A DNA stretch of 64,000 nucleotides from Lachnospiraceae bacterium (GTDB taxonomy: Bacteria; Bacillota; Clostridia; Lachnospirales; Lachnospiraceae). Positions 1 to 9,689 of the stretch are shown here, piece after piece. The notes under the pieces were generated by a model. The model made no database searches. It was not told where the DNA came from and saw only the letters and a list, made by a program, of their open reading frames with translations. The stretch spans positions 1-64,000 of the forward strand of contig JAILIS010000047.1 in the NCBI GenBank assembly GCA_024695145.1, given 5' to 3'. The translations under genes and the position numbers were made by a program. Positions within the stretch are counted from its first letter, which is position 1. Every line of letters begins with the position of its first letter.

Positions 1-70
1 AGCATATCTGTCAGTCATTGTAAGTCAAATCGAATGACCGCAAACCCCTGATTTTACTGCATAAAAAGAA

Positions 71-140
71 GCAGGGTACGGGAATCGAACCCGCCTCCTC
101 GGCTTGGGAAGCCGATGTACTACCGATGTACTAACCCTGC
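71..140 (-). tRNA. tRNA-Gly (anticodon CCC)
   Basis: Reverse complement GCAGGGTTAGTACATCGGTAGTACATCGGCTTCCCAAGCCGAGGAGGCGGGTTCGATTCCCGTACCCTGC folds as a cloverleaf: 7-bp acceptor GCAGGGT/ACCCTGC, anticodon stem TCGGC/GCCGA with loop TTCCCAA, T-loop TTCGATT. CCA not encoded. Confidence 0.93.
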
Positions 141-203
141 ATTTGAACGAACATATTTTATCATCTGATCGGATATATGACAAGTGAGCTCTTTGTAATG
201 TGC

Positions 204-1532
204 TTACTCGCCTGCTCTCCATTTGCGTATCTCATCAAGCCGTTCTTTGATGGCGGCTTCGTCGCCGAGCGTACCCGGATCATAATACTGCCTGTCTTTG
301 AGCGCGTCCGGAAGGCACTGCATTTTTGTGATCTTCTCTTCCGTATCGTGGGCATATATATATCCCTTTCCGTATCCGGCTTCTTTCATCAGGCTTGTCG
401 GAGCGTTTCTGATGTGAAGGGGAACGGGCTCTGCGGGAGAATTCCTGATGTCTTCCGCGGCTTCTATACATGCTCGTTCCAAAGCGTTTGATTTGGGAGC
501 CATGGAGAGATATACGGCGGCATGCGCAAGATGCACATTACACTCGGGAAGTCCGAGAAAATGACATGCCTGATAGGCATTTACAGCTACCGCAAGAGCA
601 TTTGAATCTGCCAGTCCTACGTCTTCGCTTGCAAATCTTACCATCCTTCTTGCTATATACAGCGGGTCCTCACCACCGTCTATCATCCTGCACATCCAGT
701 ATACCGCTGCATCCGGGTCTGAATTGCGCATTGATTTGTGAAGGGCGGATATAAGATTATAATGTTCCTCGCCGTTTTTGTCGTACAGAAGCGATCGGCG
801 GTCCATACACTGGGAAACGGTTTCATCCGTAACCTCGACGGTGCCTTCTGAATTCATGGTACTGTTATTTACTACCATCTCGAGAGTATTAAGAGCACAT
901 CTGGCATCGCCGTTGGAAAAAGCGGCTATGGAGCGCAGATGATCTTCGGAAATATCGATCTGAAGATTTCCGAAACCCTTCGGTGATGAAAGAGCATTCT
1001 TTAGAAGATCATAGAGATCATTCTCCGTAAGGGCTTTAAGTATGAATACCTTGCAGCGCGACAGCAGAGCGGAATTGATCTCAAAAGACGGGTTCTCCGT
1101 GGTAGCCCCGACCAAAATGATGCTCCCCTTTTCCACAAAGGGCAGAAATGCATCCTGCTGGGCTTTGTTAAAACGATGTATCTCGTCGGTAAATAGAAGC
1201 GTCCGGATACCGCAACGGCGATTATCTTCGGCTTCCTTCATGACTTCCCTGACCTCTTTGATCCCGCTTGTCACAGCTGAAAACTCGACAAAATGAGCAT
1301 TTGTGCTGCTGGCGATGATCCTGGCGAGAGTAGTCTTGCCTACTCCCGGAGGCCCCCAGAATATCATTGAGGATATCTGATCCTTTTCGATAAGCTGGCG
1401 AAGGATCATTCCCTTCCCGACAAGGTGAGTCTGTCCCACATATTCGTCAAGTGTTTCCGGACGAAGCCTGCTTGCCAGAGGCGAACTCTTAAATTGTGAC
1501 GGAGTATCCGTAAATAAACTAAGCTGTTCCAT
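204..1532 (-). CDS. rarA: Replication-associated recombination protein A (RarA/MgsA AAA+ ATPase)
   Basis: 442 aa; Walker A GPPGVGKTTLA, Walker B LLFTDEIHRFNKAQQD, sensor GATTENPSFEINSALLSRC. Confidence 0.95.
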   Translation of the reverse strand: MEQLSLFTDTPSQFKSSPLASRLRPETLDEYVGQTHLVGKGMILRQLIEKDQISSMIFWGPPGVGKTTLARIIASSTNAHFVEFSAVTSGIKEVREVMKEAEDNRRCGIRTLLFTDEIHRFNKAQQDAFLPFVEKGSIILVGATTENPSFEINSALLSRCKVFILKALTENDLYDLLKNALSSPKGFGNLQIDISEDHLRSIAAFSNGDARCALNTLEMVVNNSTMNSEGTVEVTDETVSQCMDRRSLLYDKNGEEHYNLISALHKSMRNSDPDAAVYWMCRMIDGGEDPLYIARRMVRFASEDVGLADSNALAVAVNAYQACHFLGLPECNVHLAHAAVYLSMAPKSNALERACIEAAEDIRNSPAEPVPLHIRNAPTSLMKEAGYGKGYIYAHDTEEKITKMQCLPDALKDRQYYDPGTLGDEAAIKERLDEIRKWRAGE

Positions 1533-1623
1533 AACTCATACAGTATAACATATAAGAGTAAAATAGTGATATAATGAACAAATGTAAAATCAGCCCGATA
1601 ACACTTTGACAAGGAGATAAACT

Positions 1624-3222
1624 ATGGTTAGCGATTCGACCGGCATCAGCGATCTGATAGATGAACTTGTGACATATGGCACGGACAGCGGTTTGATAAT
1701 TGAGGACGACAGGATCTTCTGTATCAACAGACTGCTTGAGCTTTTCGAGGAGCCCGAGTACAAGCCGTCTCATAGGGCCGGTGATAAAAGAGAACTCCAT
1801 CTCATACTGGAGGATATGATCGCATATGCAAAAGATAAGGGCATTTTAAAAAACGACACCGTGAACGGAAGGGACCTTTTTGATACTAAGATAATGGGCC
1901 TTATAACGCCGCCTCCTTCCGAGATACGAAGGGATTTCATGAGCAGATACAAAGAGTCCGCAAAGGCTGCCACCGATTATTATTATGATCTGTCGATCGC
2001 CACTAATTACATCAGAAAGGACCGTATCGCAAAAGACATAAAATGGGTAGCCGAATCCTCTTTCGGGGATATAGATATCACGATCAATCTCTCAAAGCCC
2101 GAAAAAGATCCGAAAGACATAGCAAATGCATTAAATGCTCCCAAGTCGGGATATCCTCTTTGTCTGCTGTGCCGCGAGAATGAAGGCTATTCCGGAACTT
2201 ACACTCATCCGGCAAGACAAAACCACCGGATCATTCCGATAAAGCTGTGCGGACAGTCTTATTATCTCCAGTACAGTCCTTATGTTTACTACAATGAGCA
2301 CTGTATCGTTTTTAATGAAGAACACACTCCCATGAAGATCGATGAGGATGCTTTTGCAAAACTGCTCGATTTTATCCAGGCATTTCCTCACTATACGATA
2401 GGCTCAAATGCCGATCTTCCCATAGTAGGCGGATCCATACTTACCCACGACCATTTTCAGGGCGGAAGCTATGAGTTTCCGATGGTCAGGGCGGACTATA
2501 TGAAAACCTTTACGATAGAAGGATATGAGAATATCAAAGCGGGTATCATAAAATGGCCTCTTTCCACTATCAGGTTAAGGAGCAGCGATATGGCGAAGCT
2601 TGTAAAATGCTGTACGATGATACTTGAAAAGTGGAGAAATTACACTGACGAGAAATCGTTTATCTTTGCATGGACATATGAAGATGGTGAAAAGGTGCCG
2701 CATAATACTATCACGCCGATCGCCAGGATGAGAGGGGATCTGTACGAAATGGATCTTGTTCTTCGTAACAATATCACGACAGAGGAACACCCTCTTGGAG
2801 TATATCATCCTCACAGCGAATATCATCACATCAAGAAAGAGAACATAGGACTTATCGAGGTAATGGGAATGGCTATACTTCCCGCAAGACTTTCGGATGA
2901 ACTTGGAAATATAGAAAAGCTCATAAAAGACCACATCGAAGAGGATGCGGATCAGGCTGTCAGTCACATATGTGAAGGACTTGAGGCAGACGAAAAGCTT
3001 CGCATCCATGCAGAGTGGATAAAAGAAATACTGCAGAGGGATATAGACGGATTGAGGACGCAGAGCCGGCAGGATGAGTCGGCAATATCACGGTATATCA
3101 GGCAGGAGACAGGGACAGTGTTTGCCCATGTCCTTGAAAATGCCGGGGTCTACAAACAGACGCAGGACGGCATGGAAGCATTTGAACGATTTATTAACGT
3201 GATCGCTTCTCAGACTATCTGA
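1624..3222 (+). CDS. galT: UDP-glucose--hexose-1-phosphate uridylyltransferase (GalT type 2)
   Basis: 532 aa; YPLCLLCRENEGYSG, GGSILTHDHFQGG, EYHHIKKENIGLIEVMGMAILPARL; next to galK. Confidence 0.92.
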   Translation: MVSDSTGISDLIDELVTYGTDSGLIIEDDRIFCINRLLELFEEPEYKPSHRAGDKRELHLILEDMIAYAKDKGILKNDTVNGRDLFDTKIMGLITPPPSEIRRDFMSRYKESAKAATDYYYDLSIATNYIRKDRIAKDIKWVAESSFGDIDITINLSKPEKDPKDIANALNAPKSGYPLCLLCRENEGYSGTYTHPARQNHRIIPIKLCGQSYYLQYSPYVYYNEHCIVFNEEHTPMKIDEDAFAKLLDFIQAFPHYTIGSNADLPIVGGSILTHDHFQGGSYEFPMVRADYMKTFTIEGYENIKAGIIKWPLSTIRLRSSDMAKLVKCCTMILEKWRNYTDEKSFIFAWTYEDGEKVPHNTITPIARMRGDLYEMDLVLRNNITTEEHPLGVYHPHSEYHHIKKENIGLIEVMGMAILPARLSDELGNIEKLIKDHIEEDADQAVSHICEGLEADEKLRIHAEWIKEILQRDIDGLRTQSRQDESAISRYIRQETGTVFAHVLENAGVYKQTQDGMEAFERFINVIASQTI

Positions 3223-4505
3223 ACGCAGCCGTATTTTCTGATCCTGTATTTTTTGGATGCTCCTTCTCCGAGAAGATCGTCCATTGCACGGATATACTCA
3301 TCTGCATATTCGGTGCGGACAAATGTCTGGATCGTTCCCGCAAATCCGCCGCCGTGGACTCTTGCCGTGCCCTTGAGAGGAGTTCTGAGAACCTGTTCGC
3401 TTATTGCAAGGGCAATGGCCATACCCTGCTGCCTGGGGTCTTTGACACTGTAGATGTTCTGAAGATATTCAAAAGACGATCTTGCTGATGCTCCGAAACG
3501 TCTCAGGAATCTGTCGAAGTCGTTTTGGATGAGGCATTTGGCTTCTTCCTGTACTCTTGCATTCTCTCCGAAGAAGTGTATGGCTCGTACACATGCTCTG
3601 TCGCCGGTAACTTTTCTTATTTCCGGTATCCTGCGAACAAACTCCTCTTCATCAACTTCCGAGAGAACTTCCTTTCCGAAAAATCCTGCCACCGATCTCA
3701 TCTCTTCGGGGATGGCTGCGTAATCGTCGGTGAGATTGGCATGACTTGCCTTGGTGTCGGTGATAACGAGTGTATAACCGTAATCACCGGGGTCAAAATC
3801 GATCTTCTCGATCTTCGGATATGAACTGTCAAAGAACGGGTCTTCGTTACCGGATGATGCGAAATCAATGTGAACGAATCCGCCTACACTGCAGGCCATC
3901 TGATCCATAAGTCCGCATGGTTTTCCGAGGTAATGATTTTCGGCATACTGCCCGATCTTGGCGATGTCGACGGTTGATACTCTTTCCCCGTTATACAGTC
4001 CGGAAAGGATGATGCCGATAAGGGATTCGAAAGATGCCGATGAGGACAGTCCGGACCCTCCGAGGACGTCACTTGTTACATATGCATTAAATCCTCCGAC
4101 TGTCAGTCCTTTTTTTGCAAAGCCGGCAGCCACACCGCGTATAAGCGAAGCGGTTGTTCCCATTTCCTCTTCTAAAACGTCAAGAGTCGAAAGATCTATC
4201 TTGAAAGTGTCATAACCTTCGGAATGAACGGTAATGACATTTTCGGGAACAGTCGATGCGATGGCAAGCGAATCTACATTCAGGGATGCGGCGAGAACGT
4301 GGCCGCGCTGGTGATCCGTATGATTTCCTCCTATCTCCGAGCGTCCCGCGGCAGAAAATACATGATACTCTTTTGCGGACGGAAAGATTTCCTCGAATCG
4401 CCTGACAGCTGATGTTATCCTGTTTTTCTGATACGAGATGACCCCGGGGTCACAGCCGTATATTTCCTCAAGTCTTTTGTCGTCGGGTAAAGAATTCATA
4501 TCCAT
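3210..4505 (-). CDS. galK: Galactokinase (GHMP kinase)
   Basis: 431 aa; GRSEIGGNHTDHQRGHVLAA, DVLGGSGLSSSASFE, CGLMDQMACSVGG, RVHGGGFAGTIQTFV. Confidence 0.95.
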   Translation of the reverse strand: MDMNSLPDDKRLEEIYGCDPGVISYQKNRITSAVRRFEEIFPSAKEYHVFSAAGRSEIGGNHTDHQRGHVLAASLNVDSLAIASTVPENVITVHSEGYDTFKIDLSTLDVLEEEMGTTASLIRGVAAGFAKKGLTVGGFNAYVTSDVLGGSGLSSSASFESLIGIILSGLYNGERVSTVDIAKIGQYAENHYLGKPCGLMDQMACSVGGFVHIDFASSGNEDPFFDSSYPKIEKIDFDPGDYGYTLVITDTKASHANLTDDYAAIPEEMRSVAGFFGKEVLSEVDEEEFVRRIPEIRKVTGDRACVRAIHFFGENARVQEEAKCLIQNDFDRFLRRFGASARSSFEYLQNIYSVKDPRQQGMAIALAISEQVLRTPLKGTARVHGGGFAGTIQTFVRTEYADEYIRAMDDLLGEGASKKYRIRKYGCVQIV

Positions 4506-4551
4506 TTGCAGATCTCCGTTTTCTTTGTATATATCAGTTGGTATTGAGAGT

Positions 4552-4590
4552 GCCGGCCGATTCTGTTAATATATATAGAATGTGACCGGC
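4552..4590. promoter_or_regulatory. Imperfect inverted repeat between divergent galK and por genes (possible operator or hairpin)
   Basis: GCCGGccGATTCTgttaatatatatAGAATgtgaCCGGC; outer arms GCCGG/CCGGC, inner GATTCT/AGAAT; AT-rich centre. Confidence 0.3.
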
Positions 4591-4669
4591 GATTTGTATT
4601 CTATAGTATACGACATTGCGTTTGTCCGCAAGAGCCGGAGAGCAAAATAAGCATAAAAAAGGAAAGGTC

Positions 4670-5257
4670 ATGGGAAACAGTAATATTGAAATCAGATGGC
4701 ATGGCAGAGGAGGACAGGGAGCCAAAACAGCGGCACTTCTTCTTGCCGATGTATGTTTTAAGACGGGGGCATATGTACAGGGTTTTCCGGAATACGGACC
4801 GGAAAGGATGGGTGCACCCATAACGGCGTTTAACAGGATAAGCGATACTCAGATACGTGTTCATTCGAACATATACAATCCCGATCTTGTAGTTGTAGTG
4901 GATGAGACCCTTCTGAACTCGGTTGATGTTACGGCGGGACTTTCGGAAGAAGGGGCGATCATCGTCAATACGGATAAATCGCCTTCGGATATCAAACCTC
5001 TTCTCAAAGGTTATAAAGGAAAGGTTTATACCGTTGATGCAAGGACTATATCCGTGAACGCGCTCGGCAGGTATTTTCCCAACTCTCCGATGCTTGCAGC
5101 GGCGGTCGCCGTATCAAAAGTCATGGAAAAGGATGCTTTTATTAAAGAAATGCGGGCATCATATGAGCATAAATTTGCAAAAAAACCCGAGGTCATCGAC
5201 GGCAACATGACGGCTCTTACGCAGACCTTTAAAGCACTCGAGCCGCAACTGGATTAA
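4670..5257 (+). CDS. porC: 2-oxoacid (probably pyruvate):ferredoxin oxidoreductase, gamma subunit
   Basis: Start taken at MGNSNIEIRWHGRGGQGAKTAALLLADV; RWHGRGGQG and EYGPERMGAP motifs; followed by delta, alpha and beta genes. Confidence 0.92.
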   Translation: MGNSNIEIRWHGRGGQGAKTAALLLADVCFKTGAYVQGFPEYGPERMGAPITAFNRISDTQIRVHSNIYNPDLVVVVDETLLNSVDVTAGLSEEGAIIVNTDKSPSDIKPLLKGYKGKVYTVDARTISVNALGRYFPNSPMLAAAVAVSKVMEKDAFIKEMRASYEHKFAKKPEVIDGNMTALTQTFKALEPQLD

Positions 5258-5293
5258 CGGGCAGGGCTCTTTTATATCTAAGGAAGGGAAAAG

Positions 5294-5590
5294 ATGAGAA
5301 CAGATGTAAGTAAGATTAACGGACAGTCTCCGTGCGAGGACCTTACAGAAGGCCTTATGATATTTGCCGGAGGAACTTCGAAGGCATTTAAGACCGGAGA
5401 GTGGAGAACATCCACCCCCGTGTTTGACAGGGAAAAATGCAAACAGTGTCTGCTTTGCGCCCCGGTCTGCCCGGACGGATGCATTCCGGTTTCAGACGGC
5501 AAAAGAGACGATTTTGACTTTGATCACTGCAAGGGGTGCGGTATATGCGAGAAAGCGTGTCCTTTTGGTGCGATCACGATGACAGAATGA
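5294..5590 (+). CDS. porD: 2-oxoacid:ferredoxin oxidoreductase, delta (2x[4Fe-4S] ferredoxin) subunit
   Basis: 98 aa; CKQCLLCAPVCPDGC and CKGCGICEKACPFGA cluster motifs. Confidence 0.92.
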   Translation: MRTDVSKINGQSPCEDLTEGLMIFAGGTSKAFKTGEWRTSTPVFDREKCKQCLLCAPVCPDGCIPVSDGKRDDFDFDHCKGCGICEKACPFGAITMTE

Positions 5591-5610
5591 ACTGATGGAA
5601 CAGGGGGCAT

Positions 5611-6807
5611 GTGATGTCAAGAAAAGATAGAATGTCGGGAAATGAAGCGGTAGCATATGCGATACGTCAGGTGAATCCTGATGTTATGCCGGCGTTTCCC
5701 ATAACACCGTCAACCGAGATACCCCAGATGGTATCGACCTATATAGCAAACGGAGAAATGGATACGGAATTTATCCCGGTAGAGTCCGAGCATTCTTCCA
5801 TGAGTGCCACGGTCGGCGCCGAGGCCGCAGGTGCAAGGAGCATGACAGCAACGTCATCCTGCGGACTAGCGTTTATGTGGGAGGAACTTCTGGTCGCTGC
5901 TTCAAACAGGTTGCCGCTTGTACTTGCTCTGGTGAACAGGACTCTTTCAGGTCCGATCAACATCAACTGCGATCACTCGGACAGCATGGGAGCCAGGGAT
6001 ACGGGCTGGATACAGATATATGCCGAGAATAATCAGGAGGCATACGATAATTTCATCCAGGCATTTCCGATCGCCGAGGATCCCCGGGTACATCTTCCGG
6101 TAATGGTATGTCAGGACGGATTTATCACAAGCCATGCGGTAGAGAACATCCTGCTTGAAGAGGACGCCGACGTCAGGGAATTTGTCGGGGAATATCATCC
6201 CGAAGAATTCCTTCTCAATCCCGGAAAACCCGTGGCAGTCGGTCCCTATGCCGTATCCGATTACTCCATGGAAGCCAAGTTCAATCAGGAACAGGCGATG
6301 ATAAGGTCCAAGGAGGTTATCCTTGAGATCGCCGAAAAGTTCCGCAGCAGATTTAACAGAGGATTCGGTCTGTTCGAGGAATACAGAACGGAAGATGCGG
6401 ATTATATACTGCTGATCATGGGATCGGCTGCAGGAACATCCAAACAGGCAGCGGATGAACTTCGCGAAGCCGGGATAAAAGCAGGAGTATTAAAGCTCCG
6501 AGTTTTCAGACCGTTCCCTGCCGAAGAGATAGCAAATGCACTCAAGGGTTGCAAAGCCGTAGCGATCATGGACAGATGCGAGAGCTATAACGGACATGGC
6601 GGTCCTCTGGCAAGCGAGGTTATGGCAGCGCTTTACACATCAAAAGTTTACATCCCTGCCATCAGTTACATATACGGCCTTGCAGGGCGCGATTTTACGG
6701 TCGAGACCGCAAAGGATATATATAAGGAACTTTCGGATGTGGCAGATAAAGGTAAACAGATAAAACAGCACACCTATGTAGGGCTTCGGACAAGAGAGGA
6801 AAGATAA
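5611..6807 (+). CDS. porA: 2-oxoacid:ferredoxin oxidoreductase, alpha subunit
   Basis: 398 aa; MSGNEAVAYAIRQVNPDVMPAFPITPSTEIPQ, ESEHSSMSATVGAEAAGARS, DHSDSMGARDTGWIQIYAENNQEAYD. GTG at 5611 or ATG at 5614. Confidence 0.93.
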   Translation: MMSRKDRMSGNEAVAYAIRQVNPDVMPAFPITPSTEIPQMVSTYIANGEMDTEFIPVESEHSSMSATVGAEAAGARSMTATSSCGLAFMWEELLVAASNRLPLVLALVNRTLSGPININCDHSDSMGARDTGWIQIYAENNQEAYDNFIQAFPIAEDPRVHLPVMVCQDGFITSHAVENILLEEDADVREFVGEYHPEEFLLNPGKPVAVGPYAVSDYSMEAKFNQEQAMIRSKEVILEIAEKFRSRFNRGFGLFEEYRTEDADYILLIMGSAAGTSKQAADELREAGIKAGVLKLRVFRPFPAEEIANALKGCKAVAIMDRCESYNGHGGPLASEVMAALYTSKVYIPAISYIYGLAGRDFTVETAKDIYKELSDVADKGKQIKQHTYVGLRTREER

Positions 6808-6808
6808 C

Positions 6809-7750
6809 ATGGCAGGATACAATCTGAAAGAACTGATGAGTAAACCTGAAAGGCTTTCCCCCGGACATCGTATGTGTGCCGGCTGCGGAGCCACGATAGG
6901 TATCAGAGCGGTGCTTCGTGCGCTTCATGAGGGTGACATGGCGGTTATAGGAAATGCTACCGGATGTCTTGAGGTGTCATCTTTTATGTATCCGTACACC
7001 GCATGGGAGGACAGTTACATCCACAATGCATTTGAGAATGCCGGAGCGACGCTGTCCGGAGTCGAGACAGCATACAGGGCACTTCAAAAAAGAGGACGCC
7101 TTCCCGAGAGTGCAAAATTTAAGTTCATCACTTTCGGCGGCGACGGGGGAACATATGATATCGGATTTCAGTCACTTTCCGGTGCGATGGAGAGGGGACA
7201 CGATATGGTCTATGTCTGTTACGACAACGGTGCATATATGAACACCGGGATACAGAGATCGTCCGCCACTCCGCAGTTTGCCGACACAACCACGACACCT
7301 GTCGGAAAAGTCAGCAACGGCAAGGTTCAGACAAGAAAGGACCTATCCGCGATCATAGCCGAACATCACGTTCCCTATGTGGCGCAGACCACATTCACAA
7401 AGGATTTCAGGGATATTCATACAAAATCGGAAAAAGCGATCTATACGGAGGGAGCGGCATTTCTTAATATGCTCGCGCCGTGTCCCAGAGGATGGAGATA
7501 TGAAACATCCGAAATAATGAAGATATGCCAGCTCGCCATAGATACATGCTACTGGCCTATGTTTGAGGTCGATCACGGCAACTGGAGACTGACATACGAG
7601 CCCAAAAAGAAACTTCCCATTGAGGATTTTCTGAGGGAACAGGGCAGATTTGCCCATCTGTTCAAACCGGGAAATGAGGAACTGATCGCAGCCTTTCAGG
7701 AGGAAGTGGACAGAAGATGGGAAGATCTTCTGTACAGGTGCAACAGATAA
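6809..7750 (+). CDS. porB: 2-oxoacid:ferredoxin oxidoreductase, beta (TPP-binding) subunit
   Basis: 313 aa; HRMCAGCGATIGIR, FGGDGGTYDIGFQSLSGAMERGHDMVYVCYDNGAYMNTGIQRSS. Confidence 0.94.
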   Translation: MAGYNLKELMSKPERLSPGHRMCAGCGATIGIRAVLRALHEGDMAVIGNATGCLEVSSFMYPYTAWEDSYIHNAFENAGATLSGVETAYRALQKRGRLPESAKFKFITFGGDGGTYDIGFQSLSGAMERGHDMVYVCYDNGAYMNTGIQRSSATPQFADTTTTPVGKVSNGKVQTRKDLSAIIAEHHVPYVAQTTFTKDFRDIHTKSEKAIYTEGAAFLNMLAPCPRGWRYETSEIMKICQLAIDTCYWPMFEVDHGNWRLTYEPKKKLPIEDFLREQGRFAHLFKPGNEELIAAFQEEVDRRWEDLLYRCNR

Positions 7751-7784
7751 TTTAGAGACTTATCCGTTATAAGGAGGTGTTTTA

Positions 7785-8690
7785 ATGGACGGCACAATGT
7801 TCAACAACCAGCACATCATCGCCTGGCTTCGGTATTTTTCCGACAACACGGACATAGATCTGGAGCATGTGAAGATACTTGATATAACAAAGAAGAATAA
7901 AAACCTGATCCCCACCTGCGAAGTGCACAGGTGTGTTCTGGTGTTCACGGAAGCCGGCCATCCCGACATATTTTACAGAATGTACAATGCCGGGCTCGGT
8001 GACTGCAAAGTCATATATAACGAGGGGAGCGAACCGAGCGGTCCCATCAAGGAAGATCCGGTCAGTCATATGATTGACAGGGGAATAAATGCCTCTGCCG
8101 GTATGATCATACTGAATCCTAACGCCAGGGCGACTATGCGGTTCGGCATCGACAACAAGACTCTCGCAAAAGGCAGCGTCAAATATGTCGGAAGCGAGAT
8201 CCGGTCGATAATCCTGTCCAAAATGCAGATCGAAGAAGGCAAGAACATCTGCGCGGTCTCGGCCGAGTCCATAGTTGTTGAAGCCGGACTTATCAACGGA
8301 GAGGGAACGATAATAGCGGTCGAGTATAACGGAAATGACCGAAACGCTCTTGAGGAGAATGTTGAACAGTTCGGACTCAATAATGTTACGATCATTGACC
8401 ATATAGACAATGAAACAATGAAAGACCTTCCTGTCCCTGATGTGACCATGCTGGTTGCCAGCGCTTCAATGGAACAGGAGATGGACTGCCTTCTTGCTCT
8501 TAACCCGAACATGGAATTTGTGATCTATACCCTTGATTTTGTTCTTGCGGCTTCCATGATCGAAAGGTGTAAAAAGTTCTGCACATACGATCCCGAGATA
8601 ATACAGGTCTGTGTCTCCAAGGTTACGAGCAGGCATAATGTTGACGTACAGCCCGCACCGTGGATCATATCTTTCAAAGCCGGGAGCTGA
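7785..8690 (+). CDS. CobL/CbiE-CbiT-like protein with degenerate SAM-binding motif (function unknown)
   Basis: 301 aa; interdomain signature GIDNKTLAKGSVKYVGSEIRSIILSKM resembles GxxDxxFxRGxVPMTKSEVRxxxLSKL of CobL/CbiT; motif I reads ICAVSAESIVVEA rather than IxDIGAGTGSVSIEA. RBS AAGGAGG upstream. Confidence 0.65.
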   Translation: MDGTMFNNQHIIAWLRYFSDNTDIDLEHVKILDITKKNKNLIPTCEVHRCVLVFTEAGHPDIFYRMYNAGLGDCKVIYNEGSEPSGPIKEDPVSHMIDRGINASAGMIILNPNARATMRFGIDNKTLAKGSVKYVGSEIRSIILSKMQIEEGKNICAVSAESIVVEAGLINGEGTIIAVEYNGNDRNALEENVEQFGLNNVTIIDHIDNETMKDLPVPDVTMLVASASMEQEMDCLLALNPNMEFVIYTLDFVLAASMIERCKKFCTYDPEIIQVCVSKVTSRHNVDVQPAPWIISFKAGS

Positions 8691-8691
8691 G

Positions 8692-9687
8692 ATGACTGAC
8701 AGCATTGACCAAAGCAGTATATATGACAGAAACGAAAGAGAACTTAGCTCTTTGGGGTGGCTGTTCCTTATATCGGTCATCCTTCATGTGCTCACTGCCC
8801 TCGCGCAGTCTGTTTTGGCGCAGAAGGGGATCGGGCTCAGTATTGAGATGAATCTTATCGTGTCGGAGCTGTCGATGCTTGTCCCTTCACTTATATATAT
8901 CCTCGCGGGCAATCTGAACTTTCGGGAGGATCTGGGGTTTCGGCCCATAAAGGCTGGAACTTTCTTTATGTGCATACTTCTGGCGGTTCTTGTCACTCCC
9001 GTTGCTTCGTTTGTAAACGCCCTTTCCCAGTTGTTTGTCGATAACACCATGCTCAGGATGTCAGATTCACTCCTTGAAGGATCGAATCTGGCTGTTATGC
9101 TTCTTGGCGCCTTATATGGGCCGATTTGCGAGGAGTTTGTTTTCAGGGGTGTTTTTAACAACCGCTACGGTGTATATACGGGTCCCCTGCGAGCCGCATT
9201 TATCTCCGCGCTGTTTTTCGGTCTTGCACACATGAATGTCAATCAGGCAGCGTATACCTTTGTGCTCGGATTCATATTGGCGCTGATCAATGATGCTGCC
9301 GGAAGCATTTATCCGTCCATGATAATCCATGCCTGTATCAACGGAGCCAATCTTTCGTTTTTGTTCGCATCAGCGGCGGCGTCCCGCGCCCTCGGCAACG
9401 GGGCGGACTTTGCAGCCGAGGCGGCTTCTGCGATAAACAAAGACATCCTGTATGTTCTCATAGGAGTTACACTTGCTGCGGCCATAGTGTGCGGTGCACT
9501 TGCGATCCCGTGTGTTATCTGGATCGGAGAGCATGAAATGGGACATGACAGACTTCGCAGGATACTCTGCGCGGCTTATGAAAAGAAGCGGTGGCTGACT
9601 TTTCCCTGCGTTATTGCCATACTGTTTATACTGTTTATAATGTTCGGGCTCAATCCCGTGTTGTCGTTGGTCAAAAATCAGGTATAA
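8692..9687 (+). CDS. CPBP (CAAX/Rce1-like) family intramembrane protease
   Basis: Start at MTDSIDQ; motifs GPICEEFVFRGVF, FGLAHMNVNQAAYTFVLGF and IIHACINGANL; multiple TM segments. Confidence 0.88.
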   Translation: MTDSIDQSSIYDRNERELSSLGWLFLISVILHVLTALAQSVLAQKGIGLSIEMNLIVSELSMLVPSLIYILAGNLNFREDLGFRPIKAGTFFMCILLAVLVTPVASFVNALSQLFVDNTMLRMSDSLLEGSNLAVMLLGALYGPICEEFVFRGVFNNRYGVYTGPLRAAFISALFFGLAHMNVNQAAYTFVLGFILALINDAAGSIYPSMIIHACINGANLSFLFASAAASRALGNGADFAAEAASAINKDILYVLIGVTLAAAIVCGALAIPCVIWIGEHEMGHDRLRRILCAAYEKKRWLTFPCVIAILFILFIMFGLNPVLSLVKNQV

Positions 9688-9689
9688 TA

